This document shows positions 23,065 to 34,072 of a stretch of DNA of 64,000 nt, piece by piece. How positions within the stretch are numbered: position 1 is the stretch's first letter; each line of letters opens with the position of its first letter. The stretch comes from Haliclona indistincta (lineage: Eukaryota > Porifera > Demospongiae > Haplosclerida > Chalinidae). The notes under the pieces are model-generated. The model saw only the letters and a list, made by a program, of their open reading frames with translations. It was not told the origin of the DNA and did no database searches. Location of the stretch: assembly GCA_964017065.1 (NCBI GenBank), contig OZ024784.1, positions 3,329,152 to 3,393,151 on the forward strand, in the 5' to 3' direction. A program made the translations under genes and the position numbers.

Positions 23065-24731
23065 TCAGAAACATAGATCCTCTTGTTCCTGACGTAGGGT
23101 CAATCGTGGGCTGTTTTCAGAGTAGAACTGAGAGACCCACCTCCTGAAGCTGAGTATCAACTGGTCTTCTTTAACAAGCAGAGGCTTCATCCTGAATGTC
23201 TTGTGACTCCACACTATTGCATCACGCTCAATCTAGACAATATAAATAGAACTTCGAACCTCTTTCAAAACAACTCATACAGTCAGACCACTAATCACAA
23301 CACTACCTGTGTGGCATCTCCTTTGAGAAGAAGGTATGCTGCAACAAAGGTTGGAATCCACCTGTCACAGTAAATGTAGTGAGTGAGTCGTTGCTGTAAC
23401 GGTCCCTCTGGTACAATGGTCTGAATGAAGACTCCTTCTCCTAGAAGCAATTTGAATTTTAGTACTACGATACCAGGACCAACCTAGACATTAATGGTAC
23501 ACAGTGAATTATTGTAAACTTTGGACTAGAGGGACAGGTCCTATTATCACATGGTGTCCATCACATGATTGCAACTCACCTGATCAACTACCACATTAAA
23601 GTCTAGTGGATTTAGTGCCCATCGATCAAACAGCATGTTTTGTAGCTTTAGTTTCATACGCCCGATGTGGCTTAGTGGTGGGTCTAGAGCTTGCCATTTC
23701 ACATCCCAGTGGTGTGTTATAAACTGTCCGAGCCACTTTGAACGGTTGAATTCAACTCCTGTACCTGCTGCTATGCCAGCTTTATGCAGACTAGGCAAGT
23801 GCTGCAAATCTGCACCATTTTCTAGTATGTCCTGCAAAAATGATGCACATCATGGGAAGTTGTACTTATGCAGACGTATTATGAAAATTACCTGAATGTG
23901 ACAGTTCACATAGTGCACTGTGTGCCCACGATATGTCCATTTGCCTTTCTTAATCTCGGAAAAGTCCTCTGGAAAGTAGCTAGGGTCTCTGCCCTCAGCA
24001 TCAAACCATACAAAGATGATCCCATTAACTTCGATCGATTGCCATACCTTGACTTTAGCAAAGTTTGGCACTTTAGCTGCATATGGTATCTTAGTGCATT
24101 GACCAGTATCCCCATCGAATTGCCAACTATGGAATGGGCATTCAATGCAGTTTCCTCTTACTATGCCTCCTACACCAAGGTGCGCACCAAGATGAGGGCA
24201 ATATGCATCCACTACTGATATTTGACCATTCTCTCTTCGGAACACAGCTAGTTGTTGTCCAATCATGCTGACTGCCTTTACTCCACCGATCGGCACTTCC
24301 TCAGATCGCATCACCTCATACCAACTGTTAGGATATACTGGAGGAATTTCACCTCGTTGTCGCAGCTTGCGAGCTATATTGGCAACATCTTTCTTAGTGC
24401 GGCCGGATGTCACTCTGTGCCCAATGTCTCGATCAAGCATATTGTAGACAATTACAATACGCCCAAAGATCAGGTGATAGGCTCGAGACAACATATACAC
24501 CACATACAAGAGAGAGCCTGTCAGAACAGCCCATTGCAGAGCTGTTCCTATCTGTAGCTGAAGGAGAGCATCAGGAACAAGATCAGCCAGTCTGGCTCCA
24601 GAGTTTACACTAGTTGTGACATTAGTTACTTTAGCAATCCCAGTCCATCCACCACTATAGAGCTGTTGGAGGGCTAACACACCAAGCAGGTGAGCAGAGA
24701 CAGTTACCAGCGTGGTAACACTAGGAGCCAT
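23065..24731 (-). CDS. nvd: cholesterol 7-desaturase, Neverland/DAF-36-type Rieske oxygenase
   Basis: Exons 24731-23892, 23831-23580, 23483-23307 and 23232-23065 give 478 residues. The family converts cholesterol to 7-dehydrocholesterol. One or two N-terminal membrane helices (about residues 5-22 and 65-85) are followed by the Rieske [2Fe-2S] domain with C-P-H (YCPHLGAHLG) and C-x2-H (IECPFHSWQFDGDTG). The mononuclear iron site is visible in exon 2 as ENGADLQHLPSLHK, matching the family N/E-x3-D-x2-H-x4-H pattern. The C-terminus SPRLTLRQEQEDLCF is typical of Neverland. It should sit in the ER membrane. Vertebrates such as chicken and frog retain it, placental mammals do not; presence here fits an ancient animal gene. 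Confidence 0.93.
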
Positions 24732-24900
24732 CTGCCATCACACAGTATACAGAACTATAGCTAGAATCTAGAGCTCGGCTAGAGAGATCGATCCAAGATC
24801 ACGCGATGATAATTATAGATTGATAGATTCGATTATAATTATTATTAGCATAGTTATTAGCTCCGCCTGCCACGCCTACTTTACTTTATTGTGAAATTCA

Positions 24901-25610
24901 TTATTCTGAAGCAGGTAGTTTGGCCATAAATGGCTCGAGTCCTTCTTGAAATTCGTTATGGTGTGCAACAATTTCCTCCTTAATTCCACTAGGATTCCTA
25001 TCCAGCCACTCCGTCATTTGATTGCATAGACCAGTCACCTTGAACTGTGAAGATTGAGTAATCAGCAATCGGAATTATAATTTGCTAACCTTATCCTCTT
25101 TATTCCATTTCCCAGAAATCCTATTACTGTCAGCAAGTATTTCTCTTGTTTGAGCAATTGAATGAAGGAGCTTTTTTCTAGCATCTACAGCAACAAGACT
25201 TCATAGTACCAGCTACATTGTGGTATCCTACCAGTGCAATCAATATAAGTACCACATTCTGTGTTACCATAGCGGCTAGCAAGGTCTCTGACAGTCTCCA
25301 TGTGTCGTGTAGTAAGGCTGTAGTCTGCTCCTGAGCTAATCAGTATCTTCACACACTCCAGTTGGCCCCATATTGCAGCAATGTGCAGAGCTGTGTAACC
25401 TGAAGAATTTGATGAGTTGAGTTCAGCTCCTTTCTCAATCAGCACTGATGCAATCTCATGTCGTCCTAGAAGCGCTGCAATGTCCAATACAGTTCTACTA
25501 TCACTGTTCCTTTCTGAAAACAATTCTTTATTTTCGTTTTGTTCTAGTAACTCTAATACTTCCTCCTTTTTGTCTTTTTCTATCAGTTCAAACAGTGTTG
25601 CAGAAGCCAT
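24901..25610 (-). CDS. ankyrin-repeat protein, ANKRD45-like
   Basis: Exons 25610-25232, 25184-25090 and 25044-24901 give 205 residues. At least two canonical ankyrin repeats are visible: RTVLDIAALLGRHEIASVLI and GYTALHIAAIWGQLECVKIL, preceded by an N-terminal helical capping repeat (MASATLFELIEKDKKEEVLE) and followed by a third partial repeat. The C-terminal 80 residues are helical (EILADSN, CNQMTEWLDRNP, LEPFMAKLPASE) and resemble the Hsp70 C-terminal lid-like tail of ANKRD45, a ciliary/centrosomal protein. Its start is 159 bases from divergent KLHL20. Confidence 0.75.
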
Positions 25611-25769
25611 TAGTACAGTCCAGCGCAGTGCAGTGATTCCGATCCCTTAGGCAACGTTTCTATAGCAACATCCATTAAAAATTTCTTGTAGCCGCTAAAT
25701 TAGAAGTCCTTTGATGTTGTCTTCTCAGAATCCAGAGAGAGGTTAGGTTGGCTGACACGACAGTGAGTG

Positions 25770-27695
25770 ATGATTCAGACAAATACTCGTCATCCGGCTC
25801 AGTGTCTGACCGGACTGTTTAGCCTTCGGAACGATGGAAAGTTGTGTGATGTCGTTATTGAAGCAGAGGGGATCCAATTTTGTGCACACCGAGCCGTTCT
25901 GGCTAGCTGCAGCCCGTACTTTATGGCCATGTTCACAGGGACTCTTGAGGAGACCAAAAAGAGAGTCGTTACAATACACGAAATCTCGGCTTCGATAATG
26001 GAGGCTATTCTGTCTTATTGCTACACAGCAGCCATTGAAGTGACTGAAGATAACGTGCAGTTTCTGCTACCAGCCGCTTGCATCCTGCAGTTAGGTTGGA
26101 TTAGAGACATTTGCTGTGAGTTCATGAAGAGGAATCTGTGTTCAACCAACTGTCTTGGTGTCAAGGCATTTGCTGACACACATGCTTGTGTGGACTTGTG
26201 CAAGGCAGCTGACAGCTTTGTGCAGCAGCATTATCTTGAAGTTTTAGAGGGAGAGGAGTTTCTTGAGCTAGATGTGGACTTGCTAGAGGAGCTTCTTCAA
26301 AGTGAAGAGCTCAATGTTCGTTGTGAGGAACAGGTGTTTGAGTCAGTGATGCGCTGGGTGAAACATGATGTAGAAAATCGCAAGCAACATCTTCCATGTG
26401 TGTTAGAGCATGTACGACTGCCTTTGTTAGAACGAAACTACCTTGTCTCAAAAGTAGGCACAGAGCCTTTAATACGACAAAATGAAGCTTGCCGGGATCT
26501 TTTAGATGAAGCCAAAGACTATCTTCTTGTTCCTGAGCAACGAGCAAGGCTTAGTGGTCCTCGAACGCGCCCACGAAGACCACTGAAATCTCAAGAGGTC
26601 TTGTTTGCAGTTGGAGGGTGGTGTAATGGTGATGCCATCAGCATGGTGGAGCGATATGACATGTATTCAAATGAGTGGCAGGTAGTATCGAACATGAACA
26701 AACGTAGATGTGGTGTTGGTATTGCTATTCATAATAACTTTCTCTATGCTATTGGTGGTCACGATGGAAACAGCTACCTGAACAGTGTTGAGCGCTATGA
26801 TCCGGTGACAGATCATTGGAGCTCTAATTTAACTCCCACTAGCACTTGCCGCACCAGTGTAGGTGTTGGAGTACTAAATGATCAGATTTATGCTATTGGT
26901 GGTCAGGATGGCAGCTCGTGTCTCAATGTTGTGGAATGGTAAGAACAGAGACTGTACTAACTCCTCTCTACTTCCCTCCATAATCTCAGCTATAGTCTGT
27001 CTTGTGGTGGATGGAGTCCCACTTGTTCAATGAACACTCAGAGACTAGGTGTGGGGATTGGAGTGATGGGGAACTGTTTGTATGCTGTCGGTGGATCTGA
27101 TGGTAGCTCACCGCTCAACACTGTTGAGAGGTAAGCCTCAAATAGTGACAAGCATCCACACAGCTACGCAACATGTTGTCTGGTATCTATACAAATGCCA
27201 TGACTAACTTCAATCTAATAACATACACTCTCTCATTACAATCAGTAATTTGCTGTTTTGCACAGATATGATCCTCGAACTAATCGATGGACATTTATTG
27301 CTCCGATGCAAATCAAACGAAAGCACTTGGGAGTAGCTGTAATGGACGACATGTTATATGCAGTTGGAGGCAGGGATGACAAATTTGAGTTGAGCAGTGT
27401 GGAAAGGTACGGACTACAGAGAAGGCACAAGTACAATAATGACTATTGTGTCCTTCTCAGATATGAGGCAAGGATGAACTGCTGGTCTTCTGTAGTAGCA
27501 ATGAATGAGAGGCGGAGTGGACTTGGTCTGTGTGTGGTCAGCAACAGACTCTATGCTGTTGGTGGGTTCAATGGTGGCGTGTATCTTAAGAGCATGGAAT
27601 GGTTGGATGAGGTGACCCATGAGTGGCAGCCTACTGCTAGTATGAACTACCGTAGGCTTGGTTGTGGTGTTGGAGTGCTTAATCTGCCCAGCTAG
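25770..27695 (+). CDS. KLHL20: Kelch-like protein 20 (BTB-BACK-Kelch)
   Basis: Four exons (25770-26938, 26990-27130, 27266-27406, 27461-27695), 561 residues. Domains in order are BTB (about 10-120; [32 protein letters not shown]), BACK (about 125-225; [16 protein letters not shown]) and six Kelch blades (about 270-561), each with the GG doublet and spaced Tyr/Trp. The link [20 protein letters not shown] and the blade [15 protein letters not shown] type match KLHL20 rather than other Kelch-like proteins. KLHL20 is the substrate adaptor of a CUL3 ubiquitin ligase (DAPK1, PML and others) and acts at the trans-Golgi. It ends about 20 residues earlier than human, after GVGVLNLPS. An in-frame GTG precedes the ATG; ATG is chosen. 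Confidence 0.95.
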
Positions 27696-27777
27696 CTAAA
27701 AATTAACAAAAATTACAATTTTATATCAGATTTTATCATTGAACAATTTTTTATGTAAAATCATGTTTGTTTCAAAG

Positions 27778-30700
27778 TTACAGTAAAGCTAAATTGTGAA
27801 CTAGTGTTTTGTTCATCCGTTTCGAACGTCGCTTCAACTTTTCAGCTAATTCTTGGGCTTTGGTCAGGTTCACTGTCTCATCGTCATCAATCTGAATGTC
27901 GTTCCTCTTAATTTCCTCTGCACACTGTATTCCTCTTTTTCCTGCATCTCTTCTTTGTGTGGTATAGTACCTTTGACTTGCTTCAAGTCTAGTGGGAACA
28001 TAGTTGTGGCTAGGTTTAACCACTACTTGGTTTCTGTACACCATGCAACTCTCCTGATCTGATACTGACGCACTATCATAGATCACTGTGGCTCTGACTG
28101 GTCTCTGTGCTTCTTTTATTACTACCTTTGGATGGATGCGCAGCAGAATAGGTTGAGTTACTGTTTTCACTGCTCTTTTCCTGTTTTTATGAAATGAAGG
28201 CTGCTTGCAGTGGTCCCTGTAGCCATGATTGAAGTGCTGCTGCTCCTCCTTATGTATGTTACCGGTCTTTGTGATTGTGTGTGGTGTAACCGTCACAGAA
28301 GAGTCTGTTACACTGTCTGTTGCGCTATCTGTGTAACTGTCTGAATAGCCTCTTTCTTCACTATTGTCCGATTCTGTAAATTTTTGCTTGTTTTTATGTG
28401 TGTCAGTGGTTCTTTGTGAAGTTCCATAGAGAGAAGAGTCATCTGTATCATAGCTTTCTCTTTCTGAATAGCCACTTCTGTCATGTTCAATGAGTTGCCT
28501 TCTTTGACTTGAATTTTGTGGTTTGTAGTTTGAATGAGTTTTTAGCTGAGGAGATGGTCTTTTTAATGTAGTATAGGGTAGAGTGGATGGCTGGCCTGTT
28601 GAGTAAGACGATGAATGATTATGGTAGCTCAATGAAGCTGTCTGTGTCGCCTTTGCATGTTGAATAGGAGGGGGTGCTGTTTTGGTTAAGTTGGATGAGG
28701 AATAGTATGGAGTGTAGACACGAGAAGGGAGAGATCTAGAGTTAGAGTGTTGATCATCTATAGAAAGTTTAGCAGTAAAGTGAAGAGGAGAATTTTTACT
28801 TGAATATTCCTGTACATACTGACTAGAAGGTGGAGAGTCTAATGGTGAGCGGTGGCTGTATGGTTGTTTTGCAGCTGCAAGAGGCAATAGTCTGTTTTTA
28901 GGATCAGTATAGTTTGCAGGAGAAGTTACATACAGACTGGGAAGTGCAGAATATAAGTGAGGATCAGTACAGCTTGCAGGAGAAGAGTGAGTTTGTGGAC
29001 AAGAGACTGCATGATGATGATGGTAGGGATTATCAGAATTAGAGGGAAGATTAATTTGAGCAGAATCTTGATGAGCACTGGTAACAGGGTTTGGAATAGA
29101 CTGATGATCAGTTCGCTGCATTGTGTGAGGAAGAAAGCTTGAGAATTGTGTGTTTGCTCGAGATGGCACCGCCTGGTCATGAGATGGAATGAAATACTGC
29201 ATAGGACTAACTCCAGGTTGATGGTGAAGTGATCTATTCTCTTGCTGTTGAGTATTTGAGAGATGTTCTAGTGGAACATGAGATTCAGTGACAGATTGTG
29301 GAGTAGAACAATAATTGCGTAAATAATTATCGTCTGCAGCTGAGTGAATGTAGTCTAGAGGGCAGCTAGTCTGAGGAGGCATGAGATTATCATGAGAAGG
29401 AGACGGATCTTTGCACGTTTGGGAATCATGGCTTGTTCGCAAATTTTGATTGTTTCTACTTTTTGGAGGAGGAGTGGAATATTTTATAGAACCGGCTGTG
29501 CATTGATTCTGCAGGAAAGGAGAATCAATTTGGGCTGGTTGTTGGTGATTCTGAGAATTACTAAGGAGAGAATGTGGAGTATCGAAGCGATTGTGAAGAG
29601 GCATGCTAGAAGAAATATCTTTCTGGTGATTCTGAACACCAGGAGATGTGGATTGTGGAGTATTGCGGTGAGTGGGTATTTTTCTTTGCTGGCTGTAACT
29701 ATCTATATGCAGTGTATCATAATCTCGAGCATTATATTGTTTTGGACTGGATTCAAATTGAATGTGAGGTGATCTGTGCTGTCTCTGTTTAGTAGGTTTG
29801 GTAGTAAAGACAAATGGTGAAGTTTGAGAAACCGGATAAGAATTTTGAGCTGCCTGTTGGTGGTCAATGTACTGATCGTCTTGGAAAAAGGGATGAATGG
29901 GTTGCGGAGACCGATTTGCAAGCCCATCTTTAACAGGAGCAGTTGGAAATGAATGAGCCTTTGTGTGAGATGGAACAGTTTGAATTAAATGCTCATAATT
30001 ACCATCAAGTGTGTTTGACTGAGATGGATTGCAGTTCTGCTGAGTATTACCGAGATGATAATACTTCTGAATAGGGATACGTGATAGTCGCTGATGATGG
30101 CTATGAGCCGGAAGATGTGCCTGATCAACTGAAGGATGGCTAGAAGGATCAGGCTCCAGTGGAGTACTATAATTTTCTTCAGAAACTGGAGGTACCTTCC
30201 TTTTAGTGCGCTGAAGAGGAAAATGCTCATCTGCCTGTATTGTAGGTGGATGTTTAGTGCATCTATCCTCCAATGGAGTAGAGCTTGTTGGTGATCGAGA
30301 GTTTGGTGATCTGTCTCTTCTCTGGTTTGATATTGGAATGCGTGATGTGTTGAAGGGCCAGGAAGGAGGATGAGGTGATGCATTGATGGGTCGAGAAGGA
30401 GGATGAGGTGATTTACTGACGGGTCGGGAAGGAGAAGGAGAACGAGAAAACTGTGACAGATGGGCATATTTAGGAATTCGAGAGGGAGGAGAATGAGGTG
30501 ATGTATTGTAGGGTTGGGAAGGAGATTGAGGTGATGTATTAGTGGGTCGGGAAGGAGAAGAAGAACGAGAGAACTGTGACTGATGGGCATATTTAGGAAG
30601 AGGAATTCGAGAGGAAGGAGAATTGTAGGGTCGGGAAGGAGATTGAGGTGATGTATTAGTGGGTTGGGGAGACAGTAGAGGTGATGTACTGATGGGTCGG

Positions 30701-33700
30701 GAAGGAGAAGGAGAACGAGAGAACTGTGACGGATGGGCATATTTAGGAAGCTGAATTCGAGAGGAAGGAGATCGAGGTGATGTATTGTAGGGTCGGGAAG
30801 GAGATTGAGGTGATGTACTGATGGGTTGGGGAGACGGTAGAGGTGATGTATTAGTGGGTCGGGAAGGAGAAGAACAACGAGAGAACTGTGACTGATGATG
30901 GGCATATTTATGAAGAGGAATTCGAGAGGAAGGAGAATTGTAGGGTCGGGAAGGAGATTGAGGTGATGTATTAGTGGGTTGGGGAGACGGTAGAGGTGAT
31001 GTACTGATGGGTTGGGAAGGAGAACGAGAGAATTCGAACTGTGACGGATGGGTATATTTAGGAATTCGAGAGGGAGGAGATTGAGGTGATGTATTAGTGG
31101 GTCGGGGAGACGGTAGAGGTGATGTACTGATGGGTTGGGAGGGAGAACGAGATAACTGTGATGGATGGGCATATTTAGGAATTCGAGAGGAAGAAGATTG
31201 AGGTGATGTATTAATGAATTGGGAAGGAGAATGAGGTGATGTATTAGTGGGTTGGGGAGACGGTAGAGGTGATGTACTGATGGGTCGGGAAGGAGAACGA
31301 GAGAACTGTGACGGATGGGCATATTTAGGAATTCGAGAGGGAGGAGAATGAGATGATGTATTAGTGGGTCGGGAAGGAGAATGAGATGATGTATTAGTGG
31401 GTCGGGGAGACGGTAGAGGTGATGTATTAGTGGGTCGGGAAGGTGAAGGAGAACGAGAGAACTGTGACTGATGGGCATATTTAGGAAGAGGAATTCGAGA
31501 GGGTCTGTGATGACCAGGAATAGTAGCAGGGGTGCTTAAAGTGTTGTATCTGGTTCGAGGATCTGAATTAATATTTTGAGAAGGGTGCAGTTCAGAGTTG
31601 ACTGCTGAATCCTGATCTTGAGAAGGAGAAATGTGTTGGCAAGAGAAAGGAGTTTGGAGTTGACTATTGCGTGAAATTATAGGAATTCGTGAAGATCGAT
31701 GACCATGGGCAGCAGTACTTGTGGAATGATCATTGCTAGATAGTGGAATAGTTGCTTGGTCACTACGAGAGTAAGCACTTGCATGAACAAGAGAGGGTTG
31801 AGTACCTACTGACTGCACAGTATAGTATGGTTGTTGAGCAGTAGCATGTGGATAAGATAGGGTATGAAGTTGACTCTGCAATTGTAGAGCTGGGATGTTG
31901 GCTGACGTGGATGTGTTTGTGGAGCTATTAGCAGTGAACGGTAAATTATTTGTGGGAGATGATGGAGTAGAGTGAGTGTCTGAGATATATTGTTCAGGAC
32001 TGATGACCGCTGTGCAATTAGATGGGGTTGCATGACAGAAGGGGTTATTGGGAATATGCAATGTATTGGTAGGAGTGGAGGTTAGATGGTCGCGAAATGA
32101 TAGAAAGCTGGTGTCACCAACTTGGCTTGTTTCTGAAGATGGTGACAGATGTGCATCATGAAGCTTCTGCTGCTGTTGCTGAAAAGAAGAGCTATCATCA
32201 GCAGAATTTGACAGCTGTTGTCTGGTTATCATATTATCTCTCTCCATTTCTTCCCTGTAGGGCAACATAGTAATAAACAATGATGTGTAATGCTGCATGA
32301 TTGCAACTCACGGCATTGCTAGATTGTTGCTGTACAGTCTATCATCTTGTTCCTCAGTGGATAAAGAATGCATACTGGTGTTGCAAGGACTCATTCCTTG
32401 CCAATGATTCAAGTGACCATAAGGTGATCCTCCAAATCCACTGTCCACAACGACAGAATCCTGCCACAGAGGAGCTTGATTTGCTGCATAAGGTAAGTAG
32501 TGACTTGGTGTCATGGGAGAATGCAATAGTCGAAGAGGTATTTTCGATTTATGATTGTTTCTGTCCTTGTGTTTGGTACTGATGTTTCTGGTATCAGAGC
32601 AGTTTAAGAGAGATGGATCTGTGTGTGGTTCAGATCGAAGGGGCAAGTTCAGACGTTTCTTTCGCTTTGGTCTCTCTCTGGATCTATTTTCTGCTAAACT
32701 TGAGCTCATAGAGGAAGAAATGCTTGAACTCAATACCGGTTGTGGAGAGGTTAAATTAAATGCTCGTGTTTGCATAGATAATCTCCTCTGAACTTGGGCA
32801 ATTCTATCTTTATCTGCCATTCGTGATGAAGGAGGAGGTGGTGAGATCGAAGGAGATGATGGTAATGGCGAAGGAGAAGTTTGGCTACAAGAAGATGACT
32901 CTAGTGACTGTGAGGCTGCCAATGATGATCCATAACCAACTCTACTGCCGCTCTCAATGAAGTAGCACTGGGGTAGTGCTGCCTGTGGACAATACATGTA
33001 GTGACTTTGAGAAAGCAGTTACCAATTAATTTTTATACAAACCTCAGAGACTTCGTGTGATGAATCCATTACTGGTAAGTGTTGAACTTTACTGGAAAAC
33101 AAATTATTAATTAATGTGTAAACAACCAAACAAGCAATAAGTGATAAAATAGTGCTAAAACGAAATTTACACTAACAGGGTGTAAATTCAAACTTATTTG
33201 CTTACTCATTGTCAACAGGTAACTCTAGAGCTTTTCGGCGCAAATCATTATTTAGCTCTCTCAATTGGTCTGCAAATCCTGTCAGCTATTTGCACAAAAA
33301 AGCAAAGTTACTTCGTTAGTAATGAATTTACTCACCTCTTCTTGGAGTAGTGTTTTCTTTTCATCTTCTCCCTCATGAAGAAACGAGCCAATGTCTTTGA
33401 TCATCTTCTGATGCTCTAGTTGCAGTGCTGTAAGCTGGTCACATTGCTCCTCTGGCGATGCATTGCTGTCATTTATTGTACTAGCTACTGTATTTACTTG
33501 ATCACGCAGCTCACGAATATGGTTTAGAGCATCACCACGTGGAATTGGAGAGGTACCTGCGTCTTCCATTCCAACTGTCACTGCTGGCTGTTTACTGCTT
33601 AGTGCGTTCAACACATCTACTGCTGAAATACCTCCCTCTTGACAAGAGCTAGTCCAGGCTTGTTTAGGGAGGCTGCATGTGCTGCCGGTTGGTTGCGGCG

Positions 33701-33893
33701 AGGCGAACTGATGTTTGAACAGCAATTCAAAGCAATGATCGATCGTAAAGTTAGCCCCAAACCGTAGCCTATCGATATGCACTCGCGCCTCTGCTAGCTG
33801 CTGGCGTGTTTCTTGGAATTCCTTCAACAAAGTGTCGTAAGGTGCTTTGTTACTTGCACTGAACTCCTCTTTGACAACGTCCTTTGCTGCCAT
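27778..33893 (-). CDS. large proline/serine-rich protein with AKNA-like N-terminal coiled coil
   Basis: Exons 33893-33336, 33285-33206, 33091-33043, 32982-32312 and 32254-27778 join to 1944 residues in one frame. The N-terminus (MAAKDVVKEEF) has a coiled coil with the motif LLKEFQETRQQLAEARVHID followed by RLRFGA, which resembles the conserved helix of AKNA, a centrosomal microtubule-organising protein. A second coil (DALNHIRELRDQVNTVAST, ALQLEHQKMIKDIGSFLHE) follows. The rest is disordered: a basic patch (RSRERPKRKKRLNLPL), then about 800 residues of Ser/Pro-rich repeats (SPSRPTNTSP and SRIPKYAHPSQFSRSPS types), and Gln/His/Ser-rich sequence. The C-terminal 60 residues (NLTKAQELAEKLKRRSKRM) are again helical. 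The last exon of 4.5 kb is exceptional in this intron-rich window. AKNA homology is inferred from one motif. Confidence 0.6.
30350..31500. repeat. coding tandem repeats in the AKNA-like gene
   Basis: Irregular tandem copies of two interspersed modules: one built on GGGCATATTTAGGAATTCGA (encoding the SRIPKYAHPSQFSRSPS type on the minus strand) and one on GGAGACGGTAGAGGTGATGT (encoding the PTNTSPLPSPR type). About nine larger units occur, 100-150 bases each, with indels that are multiples of three. A second minus-strand frame stays open across the same region because the units preserve frame; it is rich in HHLILLPDP repeats and is not considered a gene. Confidence 0.85.
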
Positions 33894-34072
33894 TTCACGT
33901 GTCTCTGTTAAAAGACGCTCTTGCATACAGGCAACCGTCAAGATCGTGACACTAGTGCGCCCTACTCTCTCACTATTTATAAAAAGTTGGAAGGTGACAA
34001 TAATTACACGAGCCACACCCAACACAATTTTCTTTATTATTAATTTTTTTGATGAATAATATACTTTATTGT

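Noticed and set aside
29985..31478. Minus-strand 497-codon open frame overlapping the AKNA-like exon
   Set aside because: Open only because the tandem units are multiples of three; composition is repetitive and it lacks any domain, while the other frame joins upstream exons exactly.
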